A stretch of DNA of 64,000 nucleotides from Isochrysis galbana (Eukaryota; Haptophyta; Isochrysidales; Isochrysidaceae). The stretch spans positions 7,214,977 to 7,278,976 of the forward strand of contig CM030934.1 in NCBI GenBank assembly GCA_018136815.1, given 5' to 3'. This document shows positions 1-11,283 of this stretch, piece by piece. The notes beneath the pieces were generated by a model that was not told the origin of the DNA, did not search any database, and saw nothing but the letters and a program-made list of their open reading frames with translations. The position numbers were made by a program, and so were the translations under genes. Numbering within the stretch: the stretch's first letter is position 1; the number at the start of each line of letters is the position of its first letter.

Positions 1-140
1 GTTTTAGGGTCGGCCCCCAATAGCTATCGGGGGCGAAAGGCGGCCCCCGATAGCTATTGGGGGGAAAACGACGGGCGCCAATAGCTATTGGGGGAAAACC
101 ACGGGCGCCGATAGCTATCGGGGGGCTGTCCTCGAGCCCC
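1..140. repeat. 30-bp tandem repeat of palindromic units
   Basis: Four units start near 14, 44, 74 and 104, exactly 30 bp apart. Each is a near-perfect palindrome centred on ATAGCTAT and flanked by C-runs and G-runs, and the fourth contains the perfect palindrome CCGATAGCTATCGG. A degenerate fifth unit follows near 134. The array probably continues to the left of the window. Each unit could form a hairpin. Function unknown. Confidence 0.85.
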
Positions 141-170
141 CAGGCGCTATTCCCCCCGTAAGCTGTCAGG

Positions 171-424
171 GTGACGGTCCCATTTCACTTGCAGTCACCT
201 CGTACTCTGTCTCTGTTCATACCTCAATCTTACGGTGCTGTTACGATGACGATGAATCTTATGGTCGTTCTTATGGCGGTGCCTTGCGACTTTCGACACT
301 ACAACGAAATTCTCGTCGGTGAGAGTGTGGAGACAAGGGTGTTTATGGAAGAAAACGCTGGAGGCAACTCACCCAGGAAATCCTCTCTTCTTCTTCATAT
401 CGCACTCTCTCGCTCCCACACCGC
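171..424. other. unassigned sequence
   Basis: Short open stretches exist on the plus strand here but none shows a recognisable domain. It could be 5' sequence of the integrase-like fossil that follows. Confidence 0.3.
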
Positions 425-965
425 ATGTCACAAATGGCGCCCTCACCCCTTCTCAATGCCCCTTCCGCTGCTGCAGGTGTGACACCGCAGCAGTGGGAGG
501 AGGCAAAGAGACTCTTTTATCAGCTGGTGGCTGATTTCAAGAGCCGCGCCATGGATGCCGCAAAACGTGCTGAGATCGTCCACCTTCTCAAGAACTGGGA
601 CGTGCTCGACGCCAAGCAGCGGCGTCTCTACGGGGGGGGCCAACCACAACTATTGGAAGAGCAAGTACGAGCTCGCGCCCACGCTGCCCAACAAGCCAGC
701 AACTCTCCTCTCCAAGGCCACTGGCAAGCGCGTCGTGGTGTACGAGGAAGCCTTCGACGCAGTGAAGGTGGTCCACGAGAATATTGAGTGCGCCCGCCCC
801 CCCCCATCCGCCTCCCCTGCCCCTCACACCTGACGCCCTCTTCCTTGCTTGTGCTGGGTAGAGTTGCATGCGAATGATGTGCAGCTGTACAAGGCCGCGG
901 CAGAAGCGTACGGCGACTCAGTCACGCGCAACATGTGCCTCGCCTTCGTCAAGTGCTGCCCTGTG
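425..965 (+). mobile_element. integrase-like fossil (HHCC zinc-binding region)
   Basis: Pieces of coding sequence on the plus strand resemble the region around the N-terminal zinc-binding domain of transposon-type integrases. They include a Tyr-Trp-Lys-Lys-Tyr-like start, a His-x5-His pair in VHENIELHANDVQ, then a Cys-Cys-Pro-Val-Cys end after about 25 residues. This layout is typical of KRBA2/Ginger-type and related integrases. No catalytic DDE domain is visible. The copy is broken and its family cannot be fixed from this fragment. A further open stretch at about 1140-1310 has no recognisable domain. Confidence 0.4.
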
Positions 966-1312
966 TGCGTGTGTGCGTGTCGGCGCGAGTGCGGAAGGCA
1001 AAAGCCGCAGGGCACAGACCAATCATCACACACGGCTTCAACTCAAGGGGGCAGGTGTGCGGAATGCGTGCACGTGCGCGTTACACCCACACCAACACCT
1101 CACCAACGCCTTTCGCGTCGACCCTCCTCTCATTTGCAACAAGTTGACTCCACACGAAGCACGCCTTGCAGGCAAAGTCAGGATGATGCACAACTTCCTG
1201 AGCATCGACGAATGCAAGCAGATCCGGAATCTTCCTGGCAAAAGGACATGGCAACCTATAATCAATTCGCTCGTTCCCGGTTCTACTTCCACGGACACCA
1301 AGGCCCTGGACC

Positions 1313-1719
1313 CCTAGAGGCTCCTAGAGGCCAGCTCAGGGGGCAGAGAGAGGAGGCTGGGGCTGGGCCCTGGCCTCCCCGCCTCCCCGCCTCCCCTGCC
1401 TCTCCCTCGCTGGCGCTCCCGAGCCTCTGGGGCCCCCACGCTGCACCTGTCTGCCTGTCGACAGGGCGACAGGGGGGGAGGGGGGGTTGGAGCGATGGGC
1501 TGGCCACGACTGGCCAGGACGCGCGAGGCAGGCGAGCCTGCCAAGGAGAGAGTGGGAGTGGGTCAGTAGGGCTGTATGCTCCTGGCAAGCCATCAGGCAT
1601 GCTAGGAGCATGAGTGGTTCCTCCCCCATGGCAGGGGAGGAGTGGAGAGAGGGGGGGGCTCGTGCCCCCCCATGCCCCCATGGGCGAACCAAGTAAATAC
1701 TTCAAGTATAAACTTAGTT
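1313..1719 (-). repeat. partial copy of non-autonomous retroelement family A
   Basis: Minus-sense copy of the family A element that is complete at 15305-16064, 18880-19636 and 59570-60320. The 5' hairpin end (AAGTATAAACTTAGTTG on the plus strand) lies at 1703-1719. The 3' half is missing, the junction being near 1313, and no target-site duplication is visible. Confidence 0.75.
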
Positions 1720-1782
1720 GAATAAAACAGAAAACAGAAAACAGCGAAAAACACATGTTTTGGGCCTCCGAAGTGTTTTTGG

Positions 1783-2060
1783 CCTCCGAAAAAAACCACT
1801 GTTCCTGTGTTTCACATGTAGGCTCCCTGGAGACTCCCTTCTCCCTTCCTTCCCCCCCATCATTCCTTTGTCTTTGTCTTCGGTCGCTTCGGTATCCGGG
1901 GCACGGCCCAGGTGCGCTACCGTGGGCCTGGTTCACAGTGCGGGTTCAGGGCAGGCCTTTTGAGCGCGTGGTGTGCGTGGCTGGCTTATATTGCTTGGGT
2001 TTGTTGTGTCTCGTATGGGTCAGGGTCAGTCGGGTTTCGCTGTGTCGTTGCGCGTGAGTG
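1783..2060 (-). repeat. family D short retroelement fragment
   Basis: Shares the block around CATTCCTTTGTCTTTG, a GGTATCCGGGG box and a GGTTCA-containing stretch with the 3' part of the element at 23722-24121 (opposite strand) and with 47783-47960. A run of T follows on the minus strand at about 1783-1790. The sequence looks SINE-like, but I could not define clear Pol III A and B boxes. Confidence 0.55.
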
Positions 2061-2944
<884 letters not shown>

Positions 2945-3180
2945 GCGAGGAGGAGCGACAGCTGGACGGCGAGACAGGAAGAAGAGAGCGACCAAGAGAG
3001 GAGAGCTTCGCCCCCTACCCCGCCCTTTAGTCGTCTGCCGAGCAGGGAGAGCATTCGGGAGCAGTACCCCCTCCCCGGCCCCCGCCCCGCGCGCGCTGAA
3101 CCCTCCTCTCCCCCATCCGCCCTCCGCAGGGCCTTCTGCTCGCCCCTCATTCTCGCTCACTCACCGTCATCACCCTACTC

Positions 3181-6100
3181 ATGGGTGGCGACGGGTGGGA
3201 CGACGATTTTGAGCCATGGGATGAGGCTCCGGCTGCTTCTTGTCCTCCGCCAGCTGCTGCCCCGCCAAGCCAGGTTACACGGCTATCCGCACAATGGGCT
3301 GACAACTGGGGCAATGAGTGGAAAGAGCCGCAGAATCGCCCCACCGTAGCCCCACGAGCGCTGCCGGCGCCTGAAACAGCACCGAGCAGCAAGAAGGCGG
3401 TCGTGCCATCGCCCGCTGCGCGACCTGACCCCAACGGTGTCGAGCCACTCCCTGGTGAGTCAGAGGCGCAGTACATTGCGCGGCAGGCTAGACTGAAGGA
3501 GGAAGCGGCAGCACGAATGCGCGCCAAATTTGGCGCCTCGGGAGGCCTCGCTGGTCGCATGGGTGGAGTGGGAAGCTCTGGCGGGCCAGTGGGGTCCAAT
3601 CCGAAAAGGACTGGTGGGCTTTGGAGCGGACTGGGAAGCATCGCAGGCTCCGTCGCTGGGATTGCGACCGGCTTGGCCCAGGAGTCGGTGAGTGGATTCG
3701 TTCAGCTGGCGTCCGATGTGAGTGGATCAAAATGCCTCTCTTTAAATGCGGGCTCGGGCACCACGTCCCCAGCGCACTCGGCGGCGAGTTCTGTGCATGG
3801 TGGCTCCGCATGTAACTTAACTTGTAGCGGAGCGAGCGGAGCCAATTCAGACCACGTCCCCGCCAGTTCCAGCAAGGTCCAGGCTACGTGCGCCCCTTTG
3901 AGTAGCGGTGGGGTGCTTGCCTCATCCAAATCTTCCACCACGACAGTAGCGCATGCGACGGCACGCGCGCCCGTCGGCGACGCCTTTGGCAACGCAGGTT
4001 TCCATCGACCGGCGACGTCCACCGGAGGGGCCATGTCCGACGTGCCCAACCCCGCTCGTGTGGCTCCGTGCACATCCACAAAGCAGCCAGTGCGCGCCGC
4101 TATAGTGGCGAGCGCTTCCGGTGGCCATGGCAAGGGCAGCCGAGCTGATAGGGATGAATGGGGAGATGGCAGCGACTGGAGTGATGATGACAATTGGGAT
4201 CCTGTGCCAACACCTCAGCCAGCAGGCAATGGCGTTGCAACTGTGGACAGTACCTCGTCATCCGGCAAGCGGGCCCTGAGTGTGACATCACAGGTCGCGG
4301 CGTCACCGCCATCCCACGTGCTTTCAGCCACCCCTTGTGGTTTCCCTGCGGGGGGTCGGCCACCAGTATTAGGCGCGTTGCGCCCAGCCACAGCGGCTTC
4401 CATTGGGCCATCATGTGGCGTGTCACCGCTTGTGCATCCTCCTCCAAACTTGCTACGACCAGTTGACCAGCGGCCTGCTGCGGCGCCGCTGGGCGCGAGT
4501 CAGTCTGGCATCATGTTGCATCCTCATGCAGCTACAAAAATGTTGCCGAGGCCAGCAGGAGCTCAAATGATACCACCGCCTCCCATGTCCGCCAGCGTGG
4601 CAGGCATCACTACAGTGTCGTCGAATGGGACCGTGGCCCCCCTCAAAGGGCCGCCGAGTGCCATGACATTGCCGAGTGGGCAGCCGTGTCACACCATCCT
4701 ACCCGGCGAAGTGCAACTGAGCATGCCCCCGCCAAGCGGATCGCCGCCCACCATTGCACCGCCTACCATACCGCCACGCGCACTGCCGCTGCCCATCACG
4801 CGACCACCGCAAGCGCCACCGCCGGAAGCACCACCAGTCAGTGGTCTGCTGCTCGATTCACCGGCGTGTGCCGAACTGGTGCTCAAGGGTCCGCGTGTGA
4901 GCGCGCCATATACTCATTTTTCGCCTCCTATCACGCCGTCATCCGACATCTTACCGCCCTCGAGCAATGCCCCTGCACCCGCGGCACCACAGCCGCATGC
5001 ATTGCTGCCAGGCGGAGCCCTCCTCCCTGTCCCGCCGCCCGTTTCACCACCATTGGGCGTATCGCAATCCCAACTTGGGCCACCTTCCGCGCCAACTAGC
5101 ATACCAACATCAGAAGTGCAAGCGTCCGACATGCCAATATCTGAGCAGGTGTCGCACTCCACTTCACAACCTTCTACCCCAGCGGAGACTCCTGCCCACA
5201 TGCTGTTATCGGCCGCACAAGTCGAGTCTGCGGCCCAGCTGGATGAAGCGCTGCATGATGACGAGTGCGGCGATGTGGTCGAAGAGGGGATGCGCAATTC
5301 GGGCAACGAAGATTTCTCTCCCGGGCAAGACGCCGCGTTTGAGGTGCCCAACAATGCGCCCGCTGCAGTGGCATCCTTTGGGGAAGCGTCGTTGAACCAG
5401 AAGACATGGGCGTCTTCTTCAACAGAGCATAGTCCAGCGGCAAGGGATATGGGCTCGTCACGGACGGACACCTGGTCCGATGGATGGAATAGCGGGTCTG
5501 AGTCGGAGCGCCATCAGGCCACCAATGACGATGTCGACGAAAGAGGGGTGTTTGCAATCGGTGGACTTGAGAGGATTCATCGACCGGACGGCGGATACGC
5601 GGGCCAGGAGGTAAAGACTGACGATGCAGGTTGTGGACCTGGCTCTCGAGATGCTCTCCCGGCCCTGCACGCATCAAATGCGTCATTTGGCCGAGGAAAT
5701 TCGCATGAAATGGACGTGCGTAGGCAAGCTATCTCGGAGGGCGCGCCAACGGACACCCAAGCGGAAGGAGTTGATCAAGGAGTGCAACAGGCCACATCGA
5801 CGTCGCGGCCTGGGTCGGAAATCGTGCCGCATGCGCCCAGCATCCAGGGCTGTGAAATCGAGTCATCGACAGCAAACACACAGGTCGAAACCAATGCTAG
5901 GCATCTTGCTGATGTGCCGCCGACTACCGGTTCGGGGAACCACGGAAGTGCGCACAATGTGATCGGAATGGAGGCGGCACAGTGCACGACGGCGATGTGG
6001 GAGGCGGTGCCCGTAGAAGCAATCTCCTCTGAGTTGAGCGCAGCCAGGGACTCTCCGGAACTGACATCTGTAGGTCAACACGTTCTCCGGAATTCTACCA

Positions 6101-9100
6101 GCCTGCCGGACACGGGCGGCGTCTGCCTCGACGCAAGCGCACTCGACGGGGGCCTCGCGCTAGAGGACGCGGACACGGCCAACGACCGGTTGGCTGGGAC
6201 CGCGCCTCCAGCCGTAGATCTTGCTGCCGCAGATCTTGCTGGGTTCTCAGATGAACCAAGCGCAGTCGGGGAATCGCACATGACAAATGCAGAGCAAGTG
6301 TCCGATGAGCCGAGCGGAGTGGGCGTGTCCCCCATGGTGCGCACTAGGGGCGCAATCGACGAGTCGAGCACCCCAAGAGAGCCATCGATCGCGGACGTGG
6401 CCGGGGTGTCGGACGAGCCAAGCGCAGTTGGCGTGTCTCAAATTGCAGATCCAGACAGCGCCGCTGATCTACCATCCATCAATTTGGAATCGCCAAGCGT
6501 GGACGTTACTTTGTTCGAGGAGTCAAGCGTGAGTGCCCCCAGGGAAGCACTCGTGGCGGCGACCGCGATGAGCATTTTGTCTGGCCCCATGGAGGAATCC
6601 TCCGGCGTTGACGCGGCCGTGACTTCCGAAGGCGCCTCTTCCCGCTTGGAGACAGCAAGGGCCACAATTCTGGGGATTTCCGGTCAGTTGCAAGATCCTG
6701 AATCCTCTTCTGTGCTCGATGTGGAGGAGGCCATCAGGCACCTACGTGCGAGGAGCGAAATTCAAACCGCTGATACTGCTGGGCATGATGACGAGCTCCC
6801 AGTAAGTAGTGAATCTCGTGGGCCCGATTCTGAAGAGTGGCCCAACGAAGCCGTTCCTCGCGAACTGCCCGAGAACGAAAACGAGGAGGTACGAGAGGGA
6901 GACACTGAGAGGATCCCGGATGATGGCGCGGATGGTGTCGGGCCTGCGCTAACCGGGGCTGTTGCAGTGGTCTCTACTAGGCATAACGAGGAGTCCCATT
7001 ACGATTCACCTCGTGCTTCGCTGCGTGCTCAGCTGCCAGCACAAGTGGCGATGACTCCAAGTCCCATGCCGGCGGCTCAGGGCGCCGACTGCTTCGAGGG
7101 CAGTGGAAACGGCTGGGGAGGCGACGCAGACGGCTGGGCAAGCGACGCTGACGACTTGACAGGCGATGTAGGCGGCTGGGGAGGCGAAGCCGACAGTTGG
7201 TCAGGCGACGCGAGCAGCTGGGGAGAGCGTGATGGGCAAGCTGGTGCTGACGGCTTAGCAGGCGGGTTGAGTCACGATGGCGCCTTGCCCCCGGGAATTC
7301 CCAACTCGGGCGACGGCGCGCCTTTACATGCCTCGAGCAATGATGCTCCCAACGCCAACGACCGCAGCCTGTCTACAGATCCGTTGTGTGTGGATCCGAT
7401 GTGTGTGGTGAGCAGCAGTGGTGCTGTCGACGAACATGCAGAGGGCTCTTCAGTTGGGTTCGACCTAGACGTAGGACATGTGGATAGCAACGCCAGTTGC
7501 CTTGCTGGTGCTGCCAACAAATACAAGAACGACAGTGATGATTACGATGGCAATGACGACCGTCTCCATGCCAAGCCCGTTGTCGGCGATGCTTGGGAAG
7601 CCGGGAACGACGGCTTCGGACGCAGTACTTGCAATCTTGCCGGCGGCATCGCCGACAACGATGAGGTCGAGAGCACAGATATGGCGGAGGCAAGCAAGGC
7701 TCCAGCACGCGGCGGCTGGGAAGGCGAGGCGGACGGGTGGCGTGGCGATGATTGGGGAGACTATGAGTGGGACGCAGCGCCCTCCATCGCACCTACCTCG
7801 ACGGATCACCCTGCCGAAGGACTTAACTCGTCTCGACTCGAGCCATGTGCCGCAGATGCGCGCGAGTCGTCGGGGCCGTTCGGCCTTGTGGCCGCCCGCG
7901 GTGGTGATGTGCGGGTGCTCGCCAAAACAACCTCCGACTCCCAAGGACACCAACAAGAAACCGCACGTGCCACGCCAGTGTCGCCGGAGGCGTCATTTCA
8001 CCATTGCGAGAGCGCTGCTGATACGACGGGGGATCAATTACAGTTGTCTAGTGGTGCCGAAGCTGCCCACTTGCATAGTGATTCGAGGGCGACGGCCAGT
8101 GTGCGTGGGCACCTAATTGGCGGCACCGTTTTGGGGAGCGCTTTCGGTGCCCTGAGCATGTGGAGTGCGGGAGCATCGAGCGTCGCATCAGCTGTAGGCA
8201 CAATGGTGCTAGCCGATGCTCGAGAAGGCTTTGGTGTTCGCAGGTCGAGCAACACAGCGCTCGAAGGCAAGAATGCCTCCTCGGGTGCCAACGGAGGTGT
8301 TCAGAGTAGCGCTGAGGAGCACCCTGGGCGAAACTTTGCCGCCGATGCCTCGGACCCTTCACCAATGCCGCCTGCCACCTCATTTGACGCCATCATCGCC
8401 AGTTCCGAGGCCTCATCAATCGTTACCGCAGTAGCGGCTCCTACCGCAAATCAGGCCGTTGCGGATGGCGCTCCTCAAATTGTTGGCGTCGGCGTCGGCC
8501 TCTCTTCCTTTGCATCGGCGACGAGGTCGTTTGCAACAGGGGTGGCGATGGAATCTGCAAGTGGCCTCGCAGCTCTCGCCAGCGATGTGAGCGCCGTCGC
8601 TACTGTCGGCAAAGTTGGCTGGGTTAGGGGTCGACAGAGAACGGAAAGCGATGTTGAAGAATCGCAGGCACAAGATCGATTCGCGAGTAGGTCAAACGCG
8701 TCGCCATCGTCATTCTCTAGTGCCACTCTTGGGACCAACGGGAAAAGCACCAACGAGCCATCGTTCAACATTCTCATGGGGGCGGAGACGTCGCCGTCGA
8801 GCAGTCGCACATCGGAGGCAGACTCTCCGAGCGAGGCGCGAGGGAGCCCGGCTCCTGGCGCGGCTAGTGCATCGGCAGTCGAGGCCATGCGCAGTGAGGC
8901 TGGGCAAGACGCCGGCAACGGCGATGGTCAGAGCCCACTAGGAGGCGGGGTGCACGGTGACACTCCAGGCGGAAAATCATCTGAGCCAGCGCGTCATCGT
9001 TTCGGTGTGGGCGGCTTTGGCGGGAATGCGTTTGGAGGCGCTGGTTTCGGCGGAGGCCTCGACTTAAGTGGGGGGCTTGGACGGCTGAAAGGTGCGGGTG

Positions 9101-10164
9101 GTGCTGTTCGCTCCCTCGCCGAGGAATCGGCCTCTGGCTTCCGGCAGCTGGCCAATGACGTATCTGGTGCTGCAGGAGCGGTTGCGGACGGAGTTGCGTG
9201 GCGCACATCCTCGCCGCCGTCTGAGTCCCCACCTGAGCCTGCGAGGGCGCCGCCGCCGCCGCCGCTCATGCCCTTTGAGCACTGGCTAGATGCAGGTAGT
9301 GGCTCAGCGCAGATGAGTGCCATTGAAGGAGTCCGAGACGCTGCGATGGTTCGCGTCCAGCTCATGTTGGCGCGTATCAAGGAAGAGGACCGCCAAAAAC
9401 TGGACGCGAAGCTCGCTGAAATCGCAGGGCGGCTTGGGGGCGAGGATGTGGCAGCTCAGGCCAACGCGCGATCAAGCGGCGCCCTCGAGGGTCTCGCCGT
9501 CGGGCCGCCACCAACACGTCTGCGAGAGGCCTTCGAAGAGAGTCTCTCCCCCATGGTATCTCAATTGCTGGACGACATCGCTGGCACGATTGGTGCATCG
9601 GGGCCCGTAACCACCGACTCGCAGTCCGATGACTTGGTGGAGGCTGCGAACGTCTCTAGCGAACTGGATGACCCAATAGTAGTAGTATCACAGGTTCAGG
9701 CGTATGCAGCCCGTTGCTTCGGCGAATTGACAGCGGCTGCTCTGACACTATTACGCGACTTTGCGGCATCCACGAAGAGTGAAGCCGACTCGCCTGCGGA
9801 GGCGTGCATCGGCCCCGATGAGGCGCCGACCACGGCGATGCTTCAGGGCAAAGACTGGCCCTTCAGCTCGGAGACGGAGCGCGCCACTTGGCTTGTTGCA
9901 TCGGTTCTTGTTGGCGCGACTGCTGTGGTTGAGGCGATAGAGAAGGTGGCCAATGCGGCGCTTGAAGGTGGCGCGACTCTTCGTCGACGAGCGGGCGCCA
10001 TGGCCGCACCTTCAAGCGAGCTTCGACAGTGTCACAAACGACTTGCAACAGGGGTCCATTTAGACGCAGGCGCTTCCCTTGCGCTTCTAAATGAAGCGGT
10101 GGGAATGCTTGTGCCGTTGCTGCAGTATGTCACCTTGGGAGACGCGGTCCTCACCGGTGCATGA
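3181..10164 (+). CDS. giant FAM114A/DUF719-like protein
   Basis: A single open frame of 2327 residues. The start is the first ATG after the CT-rich leader. Residues about 2030-2327 resemble the FAM114A (NOXP20, DUF719) domain: an HWLDAGS helix start, a 'VSQVQAYAARCFGEL' helix, and a C-terminal 'LVPLLQYVTLGDAV' segment that parallels the LLPVLQ end of FAM114A2. The rest is low-complexity and Pro/Ser/Ala-rich (about 380-680). Acidic Trp clusters occur at about 5-14, 321-341, 1307-1350 and 1511-1535 (GWDDDFEPWDE, GWGGDADGW and similar). A short amphipathic motif, LAxESxSGFxxLAxDVSG, occurs three times at about 166, 1790 and 1978. Acidic Trp motifs are known to bind clathrin-adaptor ear domains in other proteins, so a Golgi or vesicle role is plausible but inferred. 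Animal FAM114A proteins are about 500-560 residues, so this one is some four times longer. No intron is needed. Confidence 0.75.
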   Translation: MGGDGWDDDFEPWDEAPAASCPPPAAAPPSQVTRLSAQWADNWGNEWKEPQNRPTVAPRALPAPETAPSSKKAVVPSPAARPDPNGVEPLPGESEAQYIARQARLKEEAAARMRAKFGASGGLAGRMGGVGSSGGPVGSNPKRTGGLWSGLGSIAGSVAGIATGLAQESVSGFVQLASDVSGSKCLSLNAGSGTTSPAHSAASSVHGGSACNLTCSGASGANSDHVPASSSKVQATCAPLSSGGVLASSKSSTTTVAHATARAPVGDAFGNAGFHRPATSTGGAMSDVPNPARVAPCTSTKQPVRAAIVASASGGHGKGSRADRDEWGDGSDWSDDDNWDPVPTPQPAGNGVATVDSTSSSGKRALSVTSQVAASPPSHVLSATPCGFPAGGRPPVLGALRPATAASIGPSCGVSPLVHPPPNLLRPVDQRPAAAPLGASQSGIMLHPHAATKMLPRPAGAQMIPPPPMSASVAGITTVSSNGTVAPLKGPPSAMTLPSGQPCHTILPGEVQLSMPPPSGSPPTIAPPTIPPRALPLPITRPPQAPPPEAPPVSGLLLDSPACAELVLKGPRVSAPYTHFSPPITPSSDILPPSSNAPAPAAPQPHALLPGGALLPVPPPVSPPLGVSQSQLGPPSAPTSIPTSEVQASDMPISEQVSHSTSQPSTPAETPAHMLLSAAQVESAAQLDEALHDDECGDVVEEGMRNSGNEDFSPGQDAAFEVPNNAPAAVASFGEASLNQKTWASSSTEHSPAARDMGSSRTDTWSDGWNSGSESERHQATNDDVDERGVFAIGGLERIHRPDGGYAGQEVKTDDAGCGPGSRDALPALHASNASFGRGNSHEMDVRRQAISEGAPTDTQAEGVDQGVQQATSTSRPGSEIVPHAPSIQGCEIESSTANTQVETNARHLADVPPTTGSGNHGSAHNVIGMEAAQCTTAMWEAVPVEAISSELSAARDSPELTSVGQHVLRNSTSLPDTGGVCLDASALDGGLALEDADTANDRLAGTAPPAVDLAAADLAGFSDEPSAVGESHMTNAEQVSDEPSGVGVSPMVRTRGAIDESSTPREPSIADVAGVSDEPSAVGVSQIADPDSAADLPSINLESPSVDVTLFEESSVSAPREALVAATAMSILSGPMEESSGVDAAVTSEGASSRLETARATILGISGQLQDPESSSVLDVEEAIRHLRARSEIQTADTAGHDDELPVSSESRGPDSEEWPNEAVPRELPENENEEVREGDTERIPDDGADGVGPALTGAVAVVSTRHNEESHYDSPRASLRAQLPAQVAMTPSPMPAAQGADCFEGSGNGWGGDADGWASDADDLTGDVGGWGGEADSWSGDASSWGERDGQAGADGLAGGLSHDGALPPGIPNSGDGAPLHASSNDAPNANDRSLSTDPLCVDPMCVVSSSGAVDEHAEGSSVGFDLDVGHVDSNASCLAGAANKYKNDSDDYDGNDDRLHAKPVVGDAWEAGNDGFGRSTCNLAGGIADNDEVESTDMAEASKAPARGGWEGEADGWRGDDWGDYEWDAAPSIAPTSTDHPAEGLNSSRLEPCAADARESSGPFGLVAARGGDVRVLAKTTSDSQGHQQETARATPVSPEASFHHCESAADTTGDQLQLSSGAEAAHLHSDSRATASVRGHLIGGTVLGSAFGALSMWSAGASSVASAVGTMVLADAREGFGVRRSSNTALEGKNASSGANGGVQSSAEEHPGRNFAADASDPSPMPPATSFDAIIASSEASSIVTAVAAPTANQAVADGAPQIVGVGVGLSSFASATRSFATGVAMESASGLAALASDVSAVATVGKVGWVRGRQRTESDVEESQAQDRFASRSNASPSSFSSATLGTNGKSTNEPSFNILMGAETSPSSSRTSEADSPSEARGSPAPGAASASAVEAMRSEAGQDAGNGDGQSPLGGGVHGDTPGGKSSEPARHRFGVGGFGGNAFGGAGFGGGLDLSGGLGRLKGAGGAVRSLAEESASGFRQLANDVSGAAGAVADGVAWRTSSPPSESPPEPARAPPPPPLMPFEHWLDAGSGSAQMSAIEGVRDAAMVRVQLMLARIKEEDRQKLDAKLAEIAGRLGGEDVAAQANARSSGALEGLAVGPPPTRLREAFEESLSPMVSQLLDDIAGTIGASGPVTTDSQSDDLVEAANVSSELDDPIVVVSQVQAYAARCFGELTAAALTLLRDFAASTKSEADSPAEACIGPDEAPTTAMLQGKDWPFSSETERATWLVASVLVGATAVVEAIEKVANAALEGGATLRRRAGAMAAPSSELRQCHKRLATGVHLDAGASLALLNEAVGMLVPLLQYVTLGDAVLTGA

Positions 10165-10249
10165 GCATTGATTATGCGCGACTGCGGCGATGGTCAATTA
10201 GAAAAAGGGAAACTTCCCCCGAGGTGAGTGGTTTAGTACTTGTGAGCTA

Positions 10250-10400
10250 AAAAAAACCTCTTAATATTCTCGCCTCGCGCGCGGCACTGAGGTTGACTTT
10301 CGTAGCCACGCCCCTTCCCTTCCCTCTCCCTCACTACCCGCCTTGCGGCATCTCCCCTTGTGCTCTACGTAGGGGCTCAGGTTGCTGGGGGGCTGGGCTA
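10250..10400 (-). mobile_element. LINE-1-type 3' end, 5'-truncated
   Basis: Minus-sense. It matches the 3' untranslated end of the LINE fragment at 34565-35520: a CCTTGCGG block, GTAGCCACGCCC, then GCGCGCGAGGCGAGAATATT followed on the coding strand by AAGAGG and a run of T. It is joined back to back with a family E fragment. Confidence 0.7.
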
Positions 10401-10612
10401 GGCGGGGTGCACCTGTACATCAGCAACGCAAGAGGCCTGCCCCACCCCTCTCCCCAACGCGAGGCGCCCGAAGTAGTGTACACGGGCCGACCCCCCAAAA
10501 CCGAAGAAAAAGAAACGAGGGGGGGGGAGCGGGAAGGGAGAGTAGCGGTAGGGGCGAAGGCGATGTGGAGGGTGTGAGTAAGCAGTAGATTAGCGGACAC
10601 CTTCAAGAATGT
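10400..10612 (+). mobile_element. LINE-2-type 3' UTR fragment (family E)
   Basis: Closely resembles the 3' UTR at 55130-55356: GAGGCCTGCCCCACCCCTC, AAGTAGTGTACACGGGCCG, CCCCCCAAAACCGAAGAAAA, and the terminal TTAGCGGACACCTTCAAG. The coding regions of the parent element are absent. Confidence 0.7.
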
Positions 10613-11027
10613 TTCTTTGCTAGAGGACGGAGGGCCATCCGTAACAGACAGTTGATAGACTCGTTAGGTCCCACGCTAATCTGACGCTAGAGTCTCGACT
10701 TGAGGAGTGGGAGGCTGCTGTGTTGCCGTGGGAGTTGGAGATGATCCCCGCTGAACCTGAATTGAGCGATAGTGAGAGGGAGGAGTCGGATGATGAATGA
10801 GAGTGAGTGAGCTTATTTAAGTGCCAAGTGCGTGAGAGGTGTGTGATGTATGTATATGCAAAAGGATATGCAAGTAAAGGCGGGTGTCGAGATCGCTCTG
10901 CCTCCCATCGATACACCACACATACATACGCAGCCTCCGTCGGTCGGCTGTCGGCTGCTCTGCTGCTCCGCTCTATCTATCCTCGATCCCTGAGCCTTGA
11001 AAGCTGAAAGTCGAGAGGTTCATCCAA
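10613..11027. other. unassigned intergenic sequence
   Basis: No supported gene. Several short frames are open but show no domain or biased composition. Confidence 0.4.
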
Positions 11028-11183
11028 CTAGTAGTAAGGTTGAGCTGGCCTCCGGGAGCCTCCAGGGGTCGCCAGAGGGCAGCTGGAGGCCTGCCGCAGG
11101 CGCGCCATCGCGCGTGCCGCAGGAGAGGGGAGAGAGGGCGCGGAGAAGGGGGTGGGCGGAGCGAGAGCTCCGCCCGCCGAAAA
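11028..11183 (+). repeat. family A element, 3' half, cut by an assembly gap
   Basis: Plus-sense match to the central-to-3' part of family A (GAGCTGGCCTCC, CAGCTGGAGGCCTGCCGCAG, CCGCAGGAGAGGGGAGAGAG). It ends at the run of N at 11184-11283, and the gap probably hides the rest. Confidence 0.8.
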
Positions 11184-11283
11184 NNNNNNNNNNNNNNNNN
11201 NNNNNNNNNNNNNNNNNNNNNNNNNNNNNNNNNNNNNNNNNNNNNNNNNNNNNNNNNNNNNNNNNNNNNNNNNNNNNNNNNNN
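11184..11283. other. assembly gap (100 N)
   Basis: Exactly 100 N, the usual placeholder for a scaffold join of unknown size. Confidence 0.99.

Noticed and set aside
1-140. CRISPR-like array
   Set aside because: Units are contiguous palindromes with no spacers, in a eukaryotic context.
1140-1317. Prolyl-hydroxylase-like HNFLSIDECKQIR segment
   Set aside because: Only a short resemblance; no iron-binding HxD motif follows before the repeat begins.
1783-2060. tRNA-derived SINE with Pol III boxes
   Set aside because: A GGTTCA string resembles a B box, but no matching A box at proper distance was found.
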